This document shows, piece after piece, positions 20,879 through 28,319 of a stretch of 64,000 nt of DNA. The notes under the pieces were generated by a model. It made no database searches, was not told where the DNA came from, and worked only from the letters and a program-made list of their open reading frames with translations. A program made the translations under genes and the position numbers. Position 1 is the first letter of the stretch, and each line of letters begins with the position of its first letter. Source of the stretch: Sandaracinaceae bacterium (lineage in GTDB: Bacteria > Myxococcota_A > Polyangia > Polyangiales > JAFGIB01); NCBI GenBank assembly GCA_017881055.1, contig JADGRF010000218.1, positions 23,468-87,467 of the forward strand. The letters are read 5' to 3'.

Positions 20879-21616
20879 ATGCAAGGCCTGCGACGCGCGT
20901 CCAACGGCTCGGTTCTTCCTCGGTCAGCTCATGGCGTCCAGGCTGCGGTCGTTTCATGGCTGGCCGCCGGCCTGCTGGCCGCGAGCTCGACGAGCGGCTG
21001 CGGTGCGGCCCAGCCCAAGGCAGCCACGCCCGAGCAGACCGTGGTCACGTTCGCCCGCGCGCTCGGCGAGGGCAAGCTGGACGTGGCGTATGCGCTGATG
21101 TCGGACGACTACAAGAAGCGCGTCAGCCTCGATGCGTGGAAGAAGCAGCTGAGCGAGAGCACGGACGAGGTGGTCGAGGTCAGCAACGCGCTCGCACGCG
21201 TGCGCGGGCCGAGCACGGAGGAAGCCGTGTTGCGCTTCGGTGAGGACGGCGAGTTGCGCCTACGCAAGCTGGGCGATCGCTGGCTCGTGACCACCGACGT
21301 GGTCAGCTTCTACGATCAGTCGACGCCGCGCGCCGCATTGCACGCCTTCGTGCGCGCGCTCTCGCGCCATCGCTACGACGTGCTCTTGCGCCTGGTGCCC
21401 AACGCCGACAAAGAAGGCATGACTCCGGACCGCATGGAGGCCGCGTGGTCGGGCGAGACCCGCGACGAGGTCGAGCGCATGCTGGCCAGCTTGAAGACAC
21501 ACAGCGAGGATCCGATCGAGATCGTCGGCAGTCACGCCACGATGCCCTACGGCGATCACGCACGCGTGCAGTTCGTGCGCGAAGACGACGTGTGGAAGAT
21601 CGAAGATCCGGAGTGA
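20879..21616 (+). CDS. Predicted lipoprotein with NTF2-like (DUF4878-type) fold
   Basis: A 245-residue protein with an N-terminal signal peptide ending in a lipobox-like SSTSGCGAAQ (Cys about residue 41). The mature part begins TPEQTVVTFARALGEGKLDVAYALMSDDYKK, a typical start of NTF2-like/DUF4878 lipoproteins, and holds two such halves: a second similar helix appears as TPRAALHAFVRALSRHRYDVLLRL. No catalytic residues are implied; family members bind small ligands or partners in the periplasm. A long open frame continues far upstream but is antisense to the large TPR gene, so the ATG at 20879 is used. Confidence 0.75.
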   Translation: MQGLRRASNGSVLPRSAHGVQAAVVSWLAAGLLAASSTSGCGAAQPKAATPEQTVVTFARALGEGKLDVAYALMSDDYKKRVSLDAWKKQLSESTDEVVEVSNALARVRGPSTEEAVLRFGEDGELRLRKLGDRWLVTTDVVSFYDQSTPRAALHAFVRALSRHRYDVLLRLVPNADKEGMTPDRMEAAWSGETRDEVERMLASLKTHSEDPIEIVGSHATMPYGDHARVQFVREDDVWKIEDPE

Positions 21617-21640
21617 CGACGGCGACTCGCGTCGGTGAGC

Positions 21641-22345
21641 TCAGCCGCCTGCGGTGCCCGGAGCCCCGCCGCCCCGCGTGCCACCACCCGCGCCGCCCCG
21701 CGTGCCACCACCCGCGCCGCGTCCGGTCCTGCCGCCGTTAGCGGCATTGCCACCGCCCGCGTTCGCGCCACCGCCGAACAGACCGCCGCCCGCGTTCGCA
21801 CCGCCCCCGAACAGACCGCCGCCCGCGTTCGCACCGCCCCCGAACAGACCGCCGCCCGCGTTCGCGCCGCCAGCTGTGCCCAGCCCGCCGCCCGTGCCGC
21901 CGCCGCCGAGGTTCGGAAAGCCACCGGTGGTGTTGCCGAGACCGCCTCCGGTGCCCGCTCCGCCGAGCGCACCGTTGCCCAGGCCGCCTCCGGTGCCCGT
22001 TCGGCCAAGCGCGCCGGTGCCGGTGCCGGTGTTCTGGCCGGTACCGATCGAGGCGGAGCCGCTGCACATCGAGAGGTCGAAGCTGCACGTGACCGCGTCG
22101 CACGCCAACCTGCCGGTGCCCGCGCCGAGCGTCGCGCAGGTCATGCCGCCGAGGTTCGTCGGATCGCACGTACCGCCGCGACCGCAGGCGTTGTCGGACG
22201 TAGCCGCGTCACCGGCAGCGCCACCGTCGGCGGCAGCCGTGATGCCGTCGCCCTCGCTCCCCAGCACCGAGCGCATGCCGCAGCCGAGCGAGAGGGAACA
22301 GGCCAGCGCACAGCCAACCAAGAGCACACGCGTTGCGTTCGTCAT
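21641..22345 (-). CDS. Glycine-rich repeat lipoprotein
   Basis: A 234-residue predicted lipoprotein. The signal peptide ends in LACSLSLGCGM (lipobox Cys about residue 22). A short Cys-containing region follows (CGRGGTCDP, GMTCATLG, DAVTCSFDLSMC; six cysteines that could pair). Then come about 130 residues of almost pure Gly/Thr/Ala/Asn, including three copies of an 11-residue AGGGLFGGGAN-type unit. No enzyme domain is seen. Proteins of this style are common on myxobacterial surfaces and their role is unknown. It sits between the NTF2-like lipoprotein (convergent) and the OmpA/TSP3 gene, suggesting a small envelope cluster. Confidence 0.7.
   Translation of the reverse strand: MTNATRVLLVGCALACSLSLGCGMRSVLGSEGDGITAAADGGAAGDAATSDNACGRGGTCDPTNLGGMTCATLGAGTGRLACDAVTCSFDLSMCSGSASIGTGQNTGTGTGALGRTGTGGGLGNGALGGAGTGGGLGNTTGGFPNLGGGGTGGGLGTAGGANAGGGLFGGGANAGGGLFGGGANAGGGLFGGGANAGGGNAANGGRTGRGAGGGTRGGAGGGTRGGGAPGTAGG
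21755..21871. repeat. 33-base tandem repeat inside the glycine-rich gene
   Basis: Units at 21755-21787, 21788-21820 and 21821-21853, plus a partial unit at 21854-21871. The second and third are near-identical and the first differs at a few bases. They encode AGGGLFGGGAN-type peptides. There are no spacers, so this is not CRISPR-like. Confidence 0.9.
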
Positions 22346-22473
22346 CGCAGCCTCCGTGCATGTCTTGGGCAGCGTGGCGCAAACGGGTCGGAACTATCGC
22401 GCAGCCGACTCGCCGCGCGTGCTGGCATTTGCGCAGCGCACGCCTGTGCCCGCAACCCACGCCCACACCACCT

Positions 22474-24165
22474 TCAGTGCGCGGGCAACACGACCAGCTC
22501 GACGCGGCGGTTCAGCGCGCGCCCCTCCGGCGTGTCGTTCGGTGCGAGCGGCTTTGCAGGCCCGTAGCCCATGTACTCGAGTCGATCCGCGGGTACGCCG
22601 CGCGCGACCAGGTACTCCACCACGGCCTTGGCGCGGCGGTACGAGAGGTCCGTGTTGTAGTCGGCGCCGCCGACGTCGTCCGTGTAGCCCTCGACGCGCA
22701 CGCGCTGATTGCGCAAAAGAGGCACGAGCGCACGCGCAAGCTCGTCGAGCACGGGGCGACTCACGCTGCGAATGGTATCGGCGTCGTCCTCGAAGTAGAT
22801 GCGATCCGAGACCAGGATGCGCGTGCCCTCGACGCTGACGCTGATCTTCTGCGGACCGGGCTCCGGGCAACCGTCGTCGTCTTCGTAGCCGTCGCGGTCT
22901 TCGGGATCGAAGCGGCACGCGTCGGCGCCATCCGGAATGCCGTCGGCGTCGTTGTCGGGCTCCGGGCAGCCGTCGCTGTCCTCGTAGCCGTCTCGGTCTT
23001 CGGAGCGTGTGGGACATAGGTCAGCTGCATCAAGCACGCCATCCGCGTCGTTATCGGGATCGGGGCAGCCATCGTCGTCGGCGAATCCGTCGCGATCCTC
23101 GGGATCACGCGGGCAGGCATCCCGCACGTCGGGAACGCCGTCGTGATCCGTGTCGAGCAGTGCACAGCCTGGGCCGCTGGGACACGCACTCGCTGCGATG
23201 CTGCCGCTGACAGCTGCAAACGTGCGAAACGAGGGCGCGCCAAGACCGGCGTCGCCGGGCCACGCACCGATGCCGGCGCCAAACGTGATCTTCGTGGCGA
23301 ACGGGCCCGGCACGCGCGCACCGAGGTCGAGCTCGATCGGGCGGGCGGACGCCCTGGGCCAGCTCTCCGTGAACGCGAGCTGTGCGCGCAGCTCGCCGAG
23401 CACCGCGAGCTGCGACAGCAGCGCATAGCTCGCGCCGAAGCCGAGCACGAACGTATCGCCCTGCTGGTAGCTGAGCACGTGCGCGCGCCGCATCAGGCGA
23501 GAGCCGAGCTTCGTGCTCAGTGTAAGCTTCCCAAAGGCGTGGGCGACGACGAGCGCAGGCGTCACGCTCACGCCTCGCACACCCGCAAACACGGCGGCGC
23601 GACCGGTTGGGAACGTGCTCTCGAACGTCAGCGCGACGGGCCAGGCGCTGCGGGCGAGCGGCACCGTCAGCGACAGGCGCAGATCACCGAGCCCGACCCG
23701 CTGTTGCAGATGCTGCGGCGTGGCCAAGTCGTCGGCAGCGCGCGCGAACAGCACCGGCAGCGCTGCGCCGAGCGTGATCGCGTCGCGCAGCGCGACAGCT
23801 GCCAAGAGATCGAGCTGGGCGAGATCCGTCACGACCGAAGTGCGCCCGTCGCGCGTGCCCGTGAGGCACGAGCTGTCGAGCAGCGTGGCCGAGGCCGGAC
23901 ACGGCACGACACGATCGAGCAGCCCATGCGCATAGTCGAGTGCCGCTCCTAGCTGCAACGCGCTCGACGCTGGTGCGATCGGCGACTCGATCGTCAGCGC
24001 GCTCGACGCGCCCGCGCTCGGCCGAAAGAACAACAGGTCCACGGGCTGCGCCTGAGCCACTCCTACACACAGTAGAAGCGTCACGAGCGTCAGTAGCCCC
24101 GTGGCACGCCAGCCCCACGCCGACGCACGGTCGCTCCCGGCCAAGCCGCGAAATCGCACGCGCAC
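22474..24165 (-). CDS. OmpA-family outer-membrane protein with thrombospondin type 3 repeats
   Basis: A 563-residue protein from a GTG start, with a signal peptide ending near GVAQAQ. Residues 40-330 look like a transporter-type beta-barrel. About 335-440 hold three to four calcium-binding thrombospondin type 3 units (DHDGVPDVRDACP, DNDADGVLDAADLCP, DNDADGIPDGADAC). The last 120 residues are an OmpA/MotB peptidoglycan-binding domain (VEGYTDDVGGADYN, LSYRRAKAVVEYL, GRALNRRVEL). It should anchor the outer membrane to the cell wall. This barrel-TSP3-OmpA order is well known in myxobacteria and Bacteroidetes. It is divergent from the DUF72 gene. Confidence 0.9.
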   Translation of the reverse strand: MRVRFRGLAGSDRASAWGWRATGLLTLVTLLLCVGVAQAQPVDLLFFRPSAGASSALTIESPIAPASSALQLGAALDYAHGLLDRVVPCPASATLLDSSCLTGTRDGRTSVVTDLAQLDLLAAVALRDAITLGAALPVLFARAADDLATPQHLQQRVGLGDLRLSLTVPLARSAWPVALTFESTFPTGRAAVFAGVRGVSVTPALVVAHAFGKLTLSTKLGSRLMRRAHVLSYQQGDTFVLGFGASYALLSQLAVLGELRAQLAFTESWPRASARPIELDLGARVPGPFATKITFGAGIGAWPGDAGLGAPSFRTFAAVSGSIAASACPSGPGCALLDTDHDGVPDVRDACPRDPEDRDGFADDDGCPDPDNDADGVLDAADLCPTRSEDRDGYEDSDGCPEPDNDADGIPDGADACRFDPEDRDGYEDDDGCPEPGPQKISVSVEGTRILVSDRIYFEDDADTIRSVSRPVLDELARALVPLLRNQRVRVEGYTDDVGGADYNTDLSYRRAKAVVEYLVARGVPADRLEYMGYGPAKPLAPNDTPEGRALNRRVELVVLPAH

Positions 24166-24232
24166 GCGCGCAGCCTACACCCGGGGCCATGTCATCGTGC
24201 TCGGGAATTCGAGCAGAGTCATTCGCGACCGG

Positions 24233-24238
24233 TATACT
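24233..24238 (+). promoter_or_regulatory. Possible -10 element of the DUF72 gene
   Basis: TATACT lies eight bases before the ATG at 24247. No good -35 is seen. If used, transcription starts at or within two bases of the ATG. Confidence 0.35.
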
Positions 24239-24246
24239 CGCGCTTG

Positions 24247-24918
24247 ATGATCTCCGTCGCCTGCTCCGGTTTCCCCGTGCCCACGAGCACGTATTTTCGA
24301 GAGTTTCGCGCCGTCGAGATCTCCGACACCGAGCTGGGCATACCCGGGGTGGGCACCCGCGACCGCTGGCTGCGCGAAGCGGCCCCGGAGTTCGTGTTCA
24401 CGGTGCTGGCGCCCAAGCAGATCGCGAACGCAGGCTTTGCGCTCGACGCGGAGACCACGCGCGCGCTCGACGAAGTTACGGCCTTTGCCAAGCAGCTGAA
24501 GAGCCGCACCGTGGTGTTCGCTGCGGATCCGAGCTTTCTGCCGACCCGTGCGCACCGCACGCGCATCGCAGCGTTTGCGGAGCACGTGCAGGGCAAGCTG
24601 AAGTCCGCCGTGCTCGATCTGCCCGGTTGGCCGCTCAAGGAGACCGAAGCGGCGCTGAAGAAGGCGAGCAGCTCGATCACGATCGCGTTCGACCCGCTGA
24701 CCGAACAGCCCTCGAGCGTCGGGGACTTCGCGTACGTGCGCCTGCCGGGACCTTCCGGCTACCGCTCGCGCTACGACCCGACTACGCTCGATCGCGTTGT
24801 CGAGTACGGCACGAGCTGCAGCGCCAAGCAGCTGTTCGTGGTGCTGCGCAACATCGATCGCTTCGAGAACGGCAAGTACCTGCAACGACACTTCAATCAC
24901 GCCGACTCAATCACGTAG
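24247..24918 (+). CDS. DUF72 family protein
   Basis: A 223-residue protein with the DUF72 (YecE-like) TIM-barrel pattern. An early short motif YFREFRAVEISDTELGIPG takes the place of the usual Y...F..VE.N.TFY. FVFTVLAPKQIAN matches F.F..K.p..it. A late VRLPGPSGYRSRY matches the R.HG...Y segment, with the HG pair here replaced by PGP. The biochemical role of the family is not established. Its 3' end overlaps the convergent rluD gene by 12 bases. A TTG codon directly precedes the ATG, but the ATG is preferred. Confidence 0.75.
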   Translation: MISVACSGFPVPTSTYFREFRAVEISDTELGIPGVGTRDRWLREAAPEFVFTVLAPKQIANAGFALDAETTRALDEVTAFAKQLKSRTVVFAADPSFLPTRAHRTRIAAFAEHVQGKLKSAVLDLPGWPLKETEAALKKASSSITIAFDPLTEQPSSVGDFAYVRLPGPSGYRSRYDPTTLDRVVEYGTSCSAKQLFVVLRNIDRFENGKYLQRHFNHADSIT

Positions 24919-25854
24919 CGACGTGAGCGCGCGCATGAAGTCGGCCGGCGGCTCTGCGACGAAGCGCAGGCTCTCGCCGGTCGTCGGATGCGTGAAGCCG
25001 AGCACGCGTGCGTGCAGAGCTTGGCGACCGATCAGCTCGCCTGCCGCGCTCGTACGCTCGTCCTTCGACATGCGTCCGTACATCGGGTCGGCGAGGATCG
25101 GAAAGCCGTGGTCCGAGAGATGTACGCGAATCTGATGCGTCCGGCCCGTCTCGAGCGTACAGCGCAGAAAGCTCGTAGCGTGCAGGCGTTCCAGCAGCTG
25201 CACGTGCGTAACCGCACGCTTGCCACGTGTCACGCGCGACGAGAACTTCTTACGGTCACGCGGATGACGTCCGTGCCACGTGTCGAAGGTCAGCGTCGCA
25301 GCCGGATGCCCCTGCACGATCGCCACGTACTCGCGCTCGATCGTGTGCGCCTGAAAGAGCGCAGTCAGGTGCTCGCGCGCCGGCATGGTCTTCGCGATCA
25401 CCATCACACCACTGGTGTCCTTGTCGAGCCGGTGCACGATGCCTGGGCGCTCCGTCGACTCGTGATCCAGATCGGTCAGATCCCGGTGGTAGCGCAGCGC
25501 ATTCACCAGCGTGCCACCCGCATGCCCCGGCGCCGGATGCACCACCATGCCCGCCGCCTTCATGATCACGATCACCTGCTCGTCCTCGAACAGAATCTCG
25601 ATCGGAATGTCCTCAGGAGCTGCAGCTGACGGCGGCGGCGGCAACGGCCGCAAAATCACCCGCTGCCCAACCACAGCCTTGTCGCGCACCCCGGCAACTC
25701 GCCCCTCCACCTCGACGCGCCCCTCGCCAAACAAGCGCTGCACCTGCGACCGCGAAAGCCCCAACCCCTTCCCCGCCAAAACCCGATCCAACCGCTCCCC
25801 CACCTCCGCAGGAAGGATCACAGTCTCAATCGCTTGCTCGTCGTTCTTCGCCAC
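24907..25854 (-). CDS. rluD: RluD-type 23S rRNA pseudouridine synthase
   Basis: A 315-residue enzyme from a GTG start. Residues 15-75 are an S4 RNA-binding domain (ERLDRVLAGKGLGLSRSQVQRL). IKxAGMVVHPAPGHAGGTLVNAL and GIVHRLDKDTSGVMVIAK carry the catalytic Asp, and LETGRTHQIRVHL is the C-terminal signature. RluD makes pseudouridines in helix 69 of 23S rRNA, at the subunit interface. The closest-looking motifs are of RluD rather than RluA/RluC, but the exact target is inferred. A palindromic element fills the gap upstream of its start. Confidence 0.9.
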   Translation of the reverse strand: MAKNDEQAIETVILPAEVGERLDRVLAGKGLGLSRSQVQRLFGEGRVEVEGRVAGVRDKAVVGQRVILRPLPPPPSAAAPEDIPIEILFEDEQVIVIMKAAGMVVHPAPGHAGGTLVNALRYHRDLTDLDHESTERPGIVHRLDKDTSGVMVIAKTMPAREHLTALFQAHTIEREYVAIVQGHPAATLTFDTWHGRHPRDRKKFSSRVTRGKRAVTHVQLLERLHATSFLRCTLETGRTHQIRVHLSDHGFPILADPMYGRMSKDERTSAAGELIGRQALHARVLGFTHPTTGESLRFVAEPPADFMRALTSLRD

Positions 25855-25883
25855 TCGATCGTCCCCACGGGATGGGCAAACGT

Positions 25884-26005
25884 ACGGGGCGCGATTTTGC
25901 CTCTAGGCGCGAGCGCGCCCACAGCGAGGCGAGGGAGCGTACTCACGTACGTGACCGAGCCGAGTGAGGACGTAAGCCGCGCCTAGAGGCAAAGGCGCGT
26001 CCCGT
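25884..26005. repeat. Dispersed palindromic element, copy 1
   Basis: A 16-base perfect inverted repeat (TTTGCCTCTAGGCGCG at 25896-25911 with its complement at 25978-25993), extended outward by imperfect pairing of ACGGG-CGCG segments. The loop holds GAGCGCGCCCACAGCGA, a 12-base palindrome TCACGTACGTGA (25943-25954) and the shared core GAGGACGTAAGCCGCG (25966-25981). Similar elements lie at 33712-33780 and 36601-36736. It sits between a gene's 3' end and the next gene's start on the minus strand, so it could act as terminator, mRNA 3' hairpin or REP-like element. Confidence 0.8.
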
Positions 26006-26269
26006 TCACCACATCTTGGAATCGATGTGGGCCTTGGACCGAACCATAATGTCGATGACGGCACGGTCATAGAAGTTCTTGGCATAAAGATCTGCGGTGA
26101 CGCGGCTCTGAAACAGCGCGCGACCCTCTTCCAATTCCTCCGCCATCACTTCGTAGAGGCTGTCGTTGGTGATGCCTTCGACAACTTTTTCCTCGTTGTA
26201 GAGTGAGAGGTCACTCGCGATCGCTCTCGCCAAACGGCGGGCAGCCTCTTCGGTCTCGATCAGCGCCAT
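26006..26269 (-). CDS. Small conserved-looking hypothetical protein
   Basis: An 87-residue soluble, mostly helical protein with a good ribosome site (GAGGAAG) before its ATG. It contains ETEEAARRLARAIASDLSLY, a negatively charged middle (EELEEGRALFQSRV) and a Tyr-rich end (DLYAKNFYDRAVIDIM). I recall similar short proteins in deltaproteobacterial genomes but cannot name a family. There is no membrane segment or cysteine. It follows recQ by 82 bases on the same strand and precedes a palindromic element and rluD. Codon use is normal for the region, which supports a real gene. Confidence 0.7.
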   Translation of the reverse strand: MALIETEEAARRLARAIASDLSLYNEEKVVEGITNDSLYEVMAEELEEGRALFQSRVTADLYAKNFYDRAVIDIMVRSKAHIDSKMW

Positions 26270-26351
26270 GACTTCCTCCAGCTCGGGGATGCCGAGTCGG
26301 ACGAGTATCGCGCAGCGGTGGCGAGCCTGTCAAAGCTGGTGCACGGGCAAG

Positions 26352-28319
26352 TCACGCGTCGCTGGAGATCACGGCCAGAAGGCCCGCCCCGTAGCGCGCG
26401 ACCTTCACGGGACCCATGCCGTGCGCCTGCATGAGCTCGTTTTCGGTACGTGGGCGTAGGCGCGCGATGTCGCGCAGTGTGCGGTCACTCGCTACCACAT
26501 ACGGGGGGACCGACTGCTCGCGTGCGATCGAGAGCCGATGCGCGCGCAGGGCTTCGAAGAGCGCCACGCTGGCTTCGTCCTCGGGCGCTTCGGCCGTGCG
26601 CTCAACCGTCGGCTCGGTGGCGTAGGTGCGCGATTTCGGCAGAGGCGTGTCCGCGCCGGTACTAAGCTCGCGCGAGCGCACGCGACGCGAGCGTGTAGTG
26701 GGAGCCACGCGAGCGGGCAGGAGCAGTCTTGCGGGCACGCGGCCTTCCATCACGGCGCGGCCTTCTTCCGTGATCACCACCACCGGGCGGTCATCACCCG
26801 CGAACACGACCCAGCCCGCGGTCACGAGCCGACGCAGAAGGCGCGTGAGCCAGTCTTCGCTCTCACCACGGAGCGCCCCGTACGTGCGCACCGAATCGAG
26901 CCCGGAGCGTTCGAGGCGCACGTCTTTGGCACCCTTCAGCAGCTTCACCGCCGCCTGCAAACCAAAGCGGCCGTGCACGCGCGCCACGCCGCTCAGGGCT
27001 TTGCGCACGATCATCTGCGTCTCTTCGCTGGACGCGCTGCCAGCCTCGTCGCTCGCGTCGATGCGGGTGCACACGTCGCACAAGCCGCAGCCGCCGAGGG
27101 CTTCCGCGTCGGCGCCGAAGTAGCGCAGGATCGCATCGTGGCGACAGCTGCCACCCTCGACCCAACGCATCAGCTCGAGGAACAGCCCCCACTTGTGCTC
27201 GACCACCGCGGGATCGGTGCGCTCGCCGGAGGGCCCCGCTTCGATCAAGCGCCGACGCAGCGGCATGTCCGTGGACGACGTGAGCAAGAGCCCGTACGCA
27301 CGCTCCCCGTCGCGACCGCCGCGGCCGACTTCTTGGTAATACGCCTCGACCGACGATGGCGGCGCCAGGTGCACCACCGCACGCACGTCGCTGCGATCGA
27401 TGCCCATACCGAACGCGTTCGTCGCCACGACCACGTCCAGCTGACGCGCCGAGAACTTGCGCTGGGCCTCCTCGCGCGCTTCGCCGGTGCGACCTGCGTG
27501 GTAGTGGTCCACGCGAAACCCGCGCCGCGACAAGCGCACGGCTTCTTCTTCGGTCGAGGCGCGCGTGGGCGCGTAGATGATGGCCGCACCGCGCGGCGCG
27601 CTCGGCTCGCCGATCGCTTCAGCCAACATCTCGTCGACCCGCGCGTCACGATCCTTCGCGCCGGCGGTCTCCGCAGCGCGCAGCACCAAGTTCGGCCGCG
27701 CAAAGCCGTGCACGATCTGCGGCGTGTCCGGGCCAAGGCCGAGGCGCGTCACGATCTCGTCGCGCACGATCGGCGTGGCTGTCGCCGTGCAGGCCAGCAC
27801 GCGCGCCTTCGGCAGCGCGCTGATCAAGCTGCCGATCTGCATGTACTCCGGCCGGAAGTCATGGCCCCACTCACTGATGCAGTGCGCTTCGTCGATCGCC
27901 ACGAGCGGACACGACAGCTGTGGCAGAAGGCGCCGAAACGCTGCGCTCGTGAGGCGCTCGGGTGCGATGTACAGCAAGCGGTACGCACCGCGTGCTGCGG
28001 CACGAACGCGTCGATCGACCTCGTCCATGGTCAGCGTCGACGCCAGGAACGTGGCTGGCACACCGCGCGCCTCGAGCGCGCTCACCTGATCGTTCATCAG
28101 CGCGATCAGCGGAGACACGACCACGGTCACGCCCTCGAGCAGCACGGCCGGCAACTGATAGACCAGGCTCTTGCCGCCGCCGGTCGGTGCCACGTAGAGC
28201 AGCCGATTCTTCTCGAACAGCGTGGTGACCGCGCGCTCTTGACCTGGCCGGAAGCTGGAGTAGCCGAGCGTGGCGAGGCCCGCGCTGAAGTCCACGCCGT
28301 TCACGCTGCCATCGCTCAT
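26352..28319 (-). CDS. recQ: RecQ-family ATP-dependent DNA helicase
   Basis: A 655-residue enzyme. Motif 0 and Walker A are SSFRPGQERAV and APTGGGKSLVYQLPA, motif II is DEAH (LVAIDEAHCISEWGHDFRP), and the aromatic-rich loop is intact. The C-terminal helicase part has GMGIDRSDVRAVVH and QEVGRGGRDG. The RQC zinc site is CRHDAIL plus CGLCDVC, and the last 70 residues are an HRDC domain (TLRDIARLRPRTENELMQAHG). It unwinds recombination and stalled-fork structures 3' to 5'. The ATG at 28319 overlaps the upstream helicase stop by four bases, so the two helicases are probably cotranslated. Confidence 0.95.
   Translation of the reverse strand: MSDGSVNGVDFSAGLATLGYSSFRPGQERAVTTLFEKNRLLYVAPTGGGKSLVYQLPAVLLEGVTVVVSPLIALMNDQVSALEARGVPATFLASTLTMDEVDRRVRAAARGAYRLLYIAPERLTSAAFRRLLPQLSCPLVAIDEAHCISEWGHDFRPEYMQIGSLISALPKARVLACTATATPIVRDEIVTRLGLGPDTPQIVHGFARPNLVLRAAETAGAKDRDARVDEMLAEAIGEPSAPRGAAIIYAPTRASTEEEAVRLSRRGFRVDHYHAGRTGEAREEAQRKFSARQLDVVVATNAFGMGIDRSDVRAVVHLAPPSSVEAYYQEVGRGGRDGERAYGLLLTSSTDMPLRRRLIEAGPSGERTDPAVVEHKWGLFLELMRWVEGGSCRHDAILRYFGADAEALGGCGLCDVCTRIDASDEAGSASSEETQMIVRKALSGVARVHGRFGLQAAVKLLKGAKDVRLERSGLDSVRTYGALRGESEDWLTRLLRRLVTAGWVVFAGDDRPVVVITEEGRAVMEGRVPARLLLPARVAPTTRSRRVRSRELSTGADTPLPKSRTYATEPTVERTAEAPEDEASVALFEALRAHRLSIAREQSVPPYVVASDRTLRDIARLRPRTENELMQAHGMGPVKVARYGAGLLAVISSDA

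Noticed and set aside
21755-21871. 33-base repeats as a CRISPR array
   Set aside because: Units are directly adjacent without spacers and lie in frame in a glycine-rich protein.
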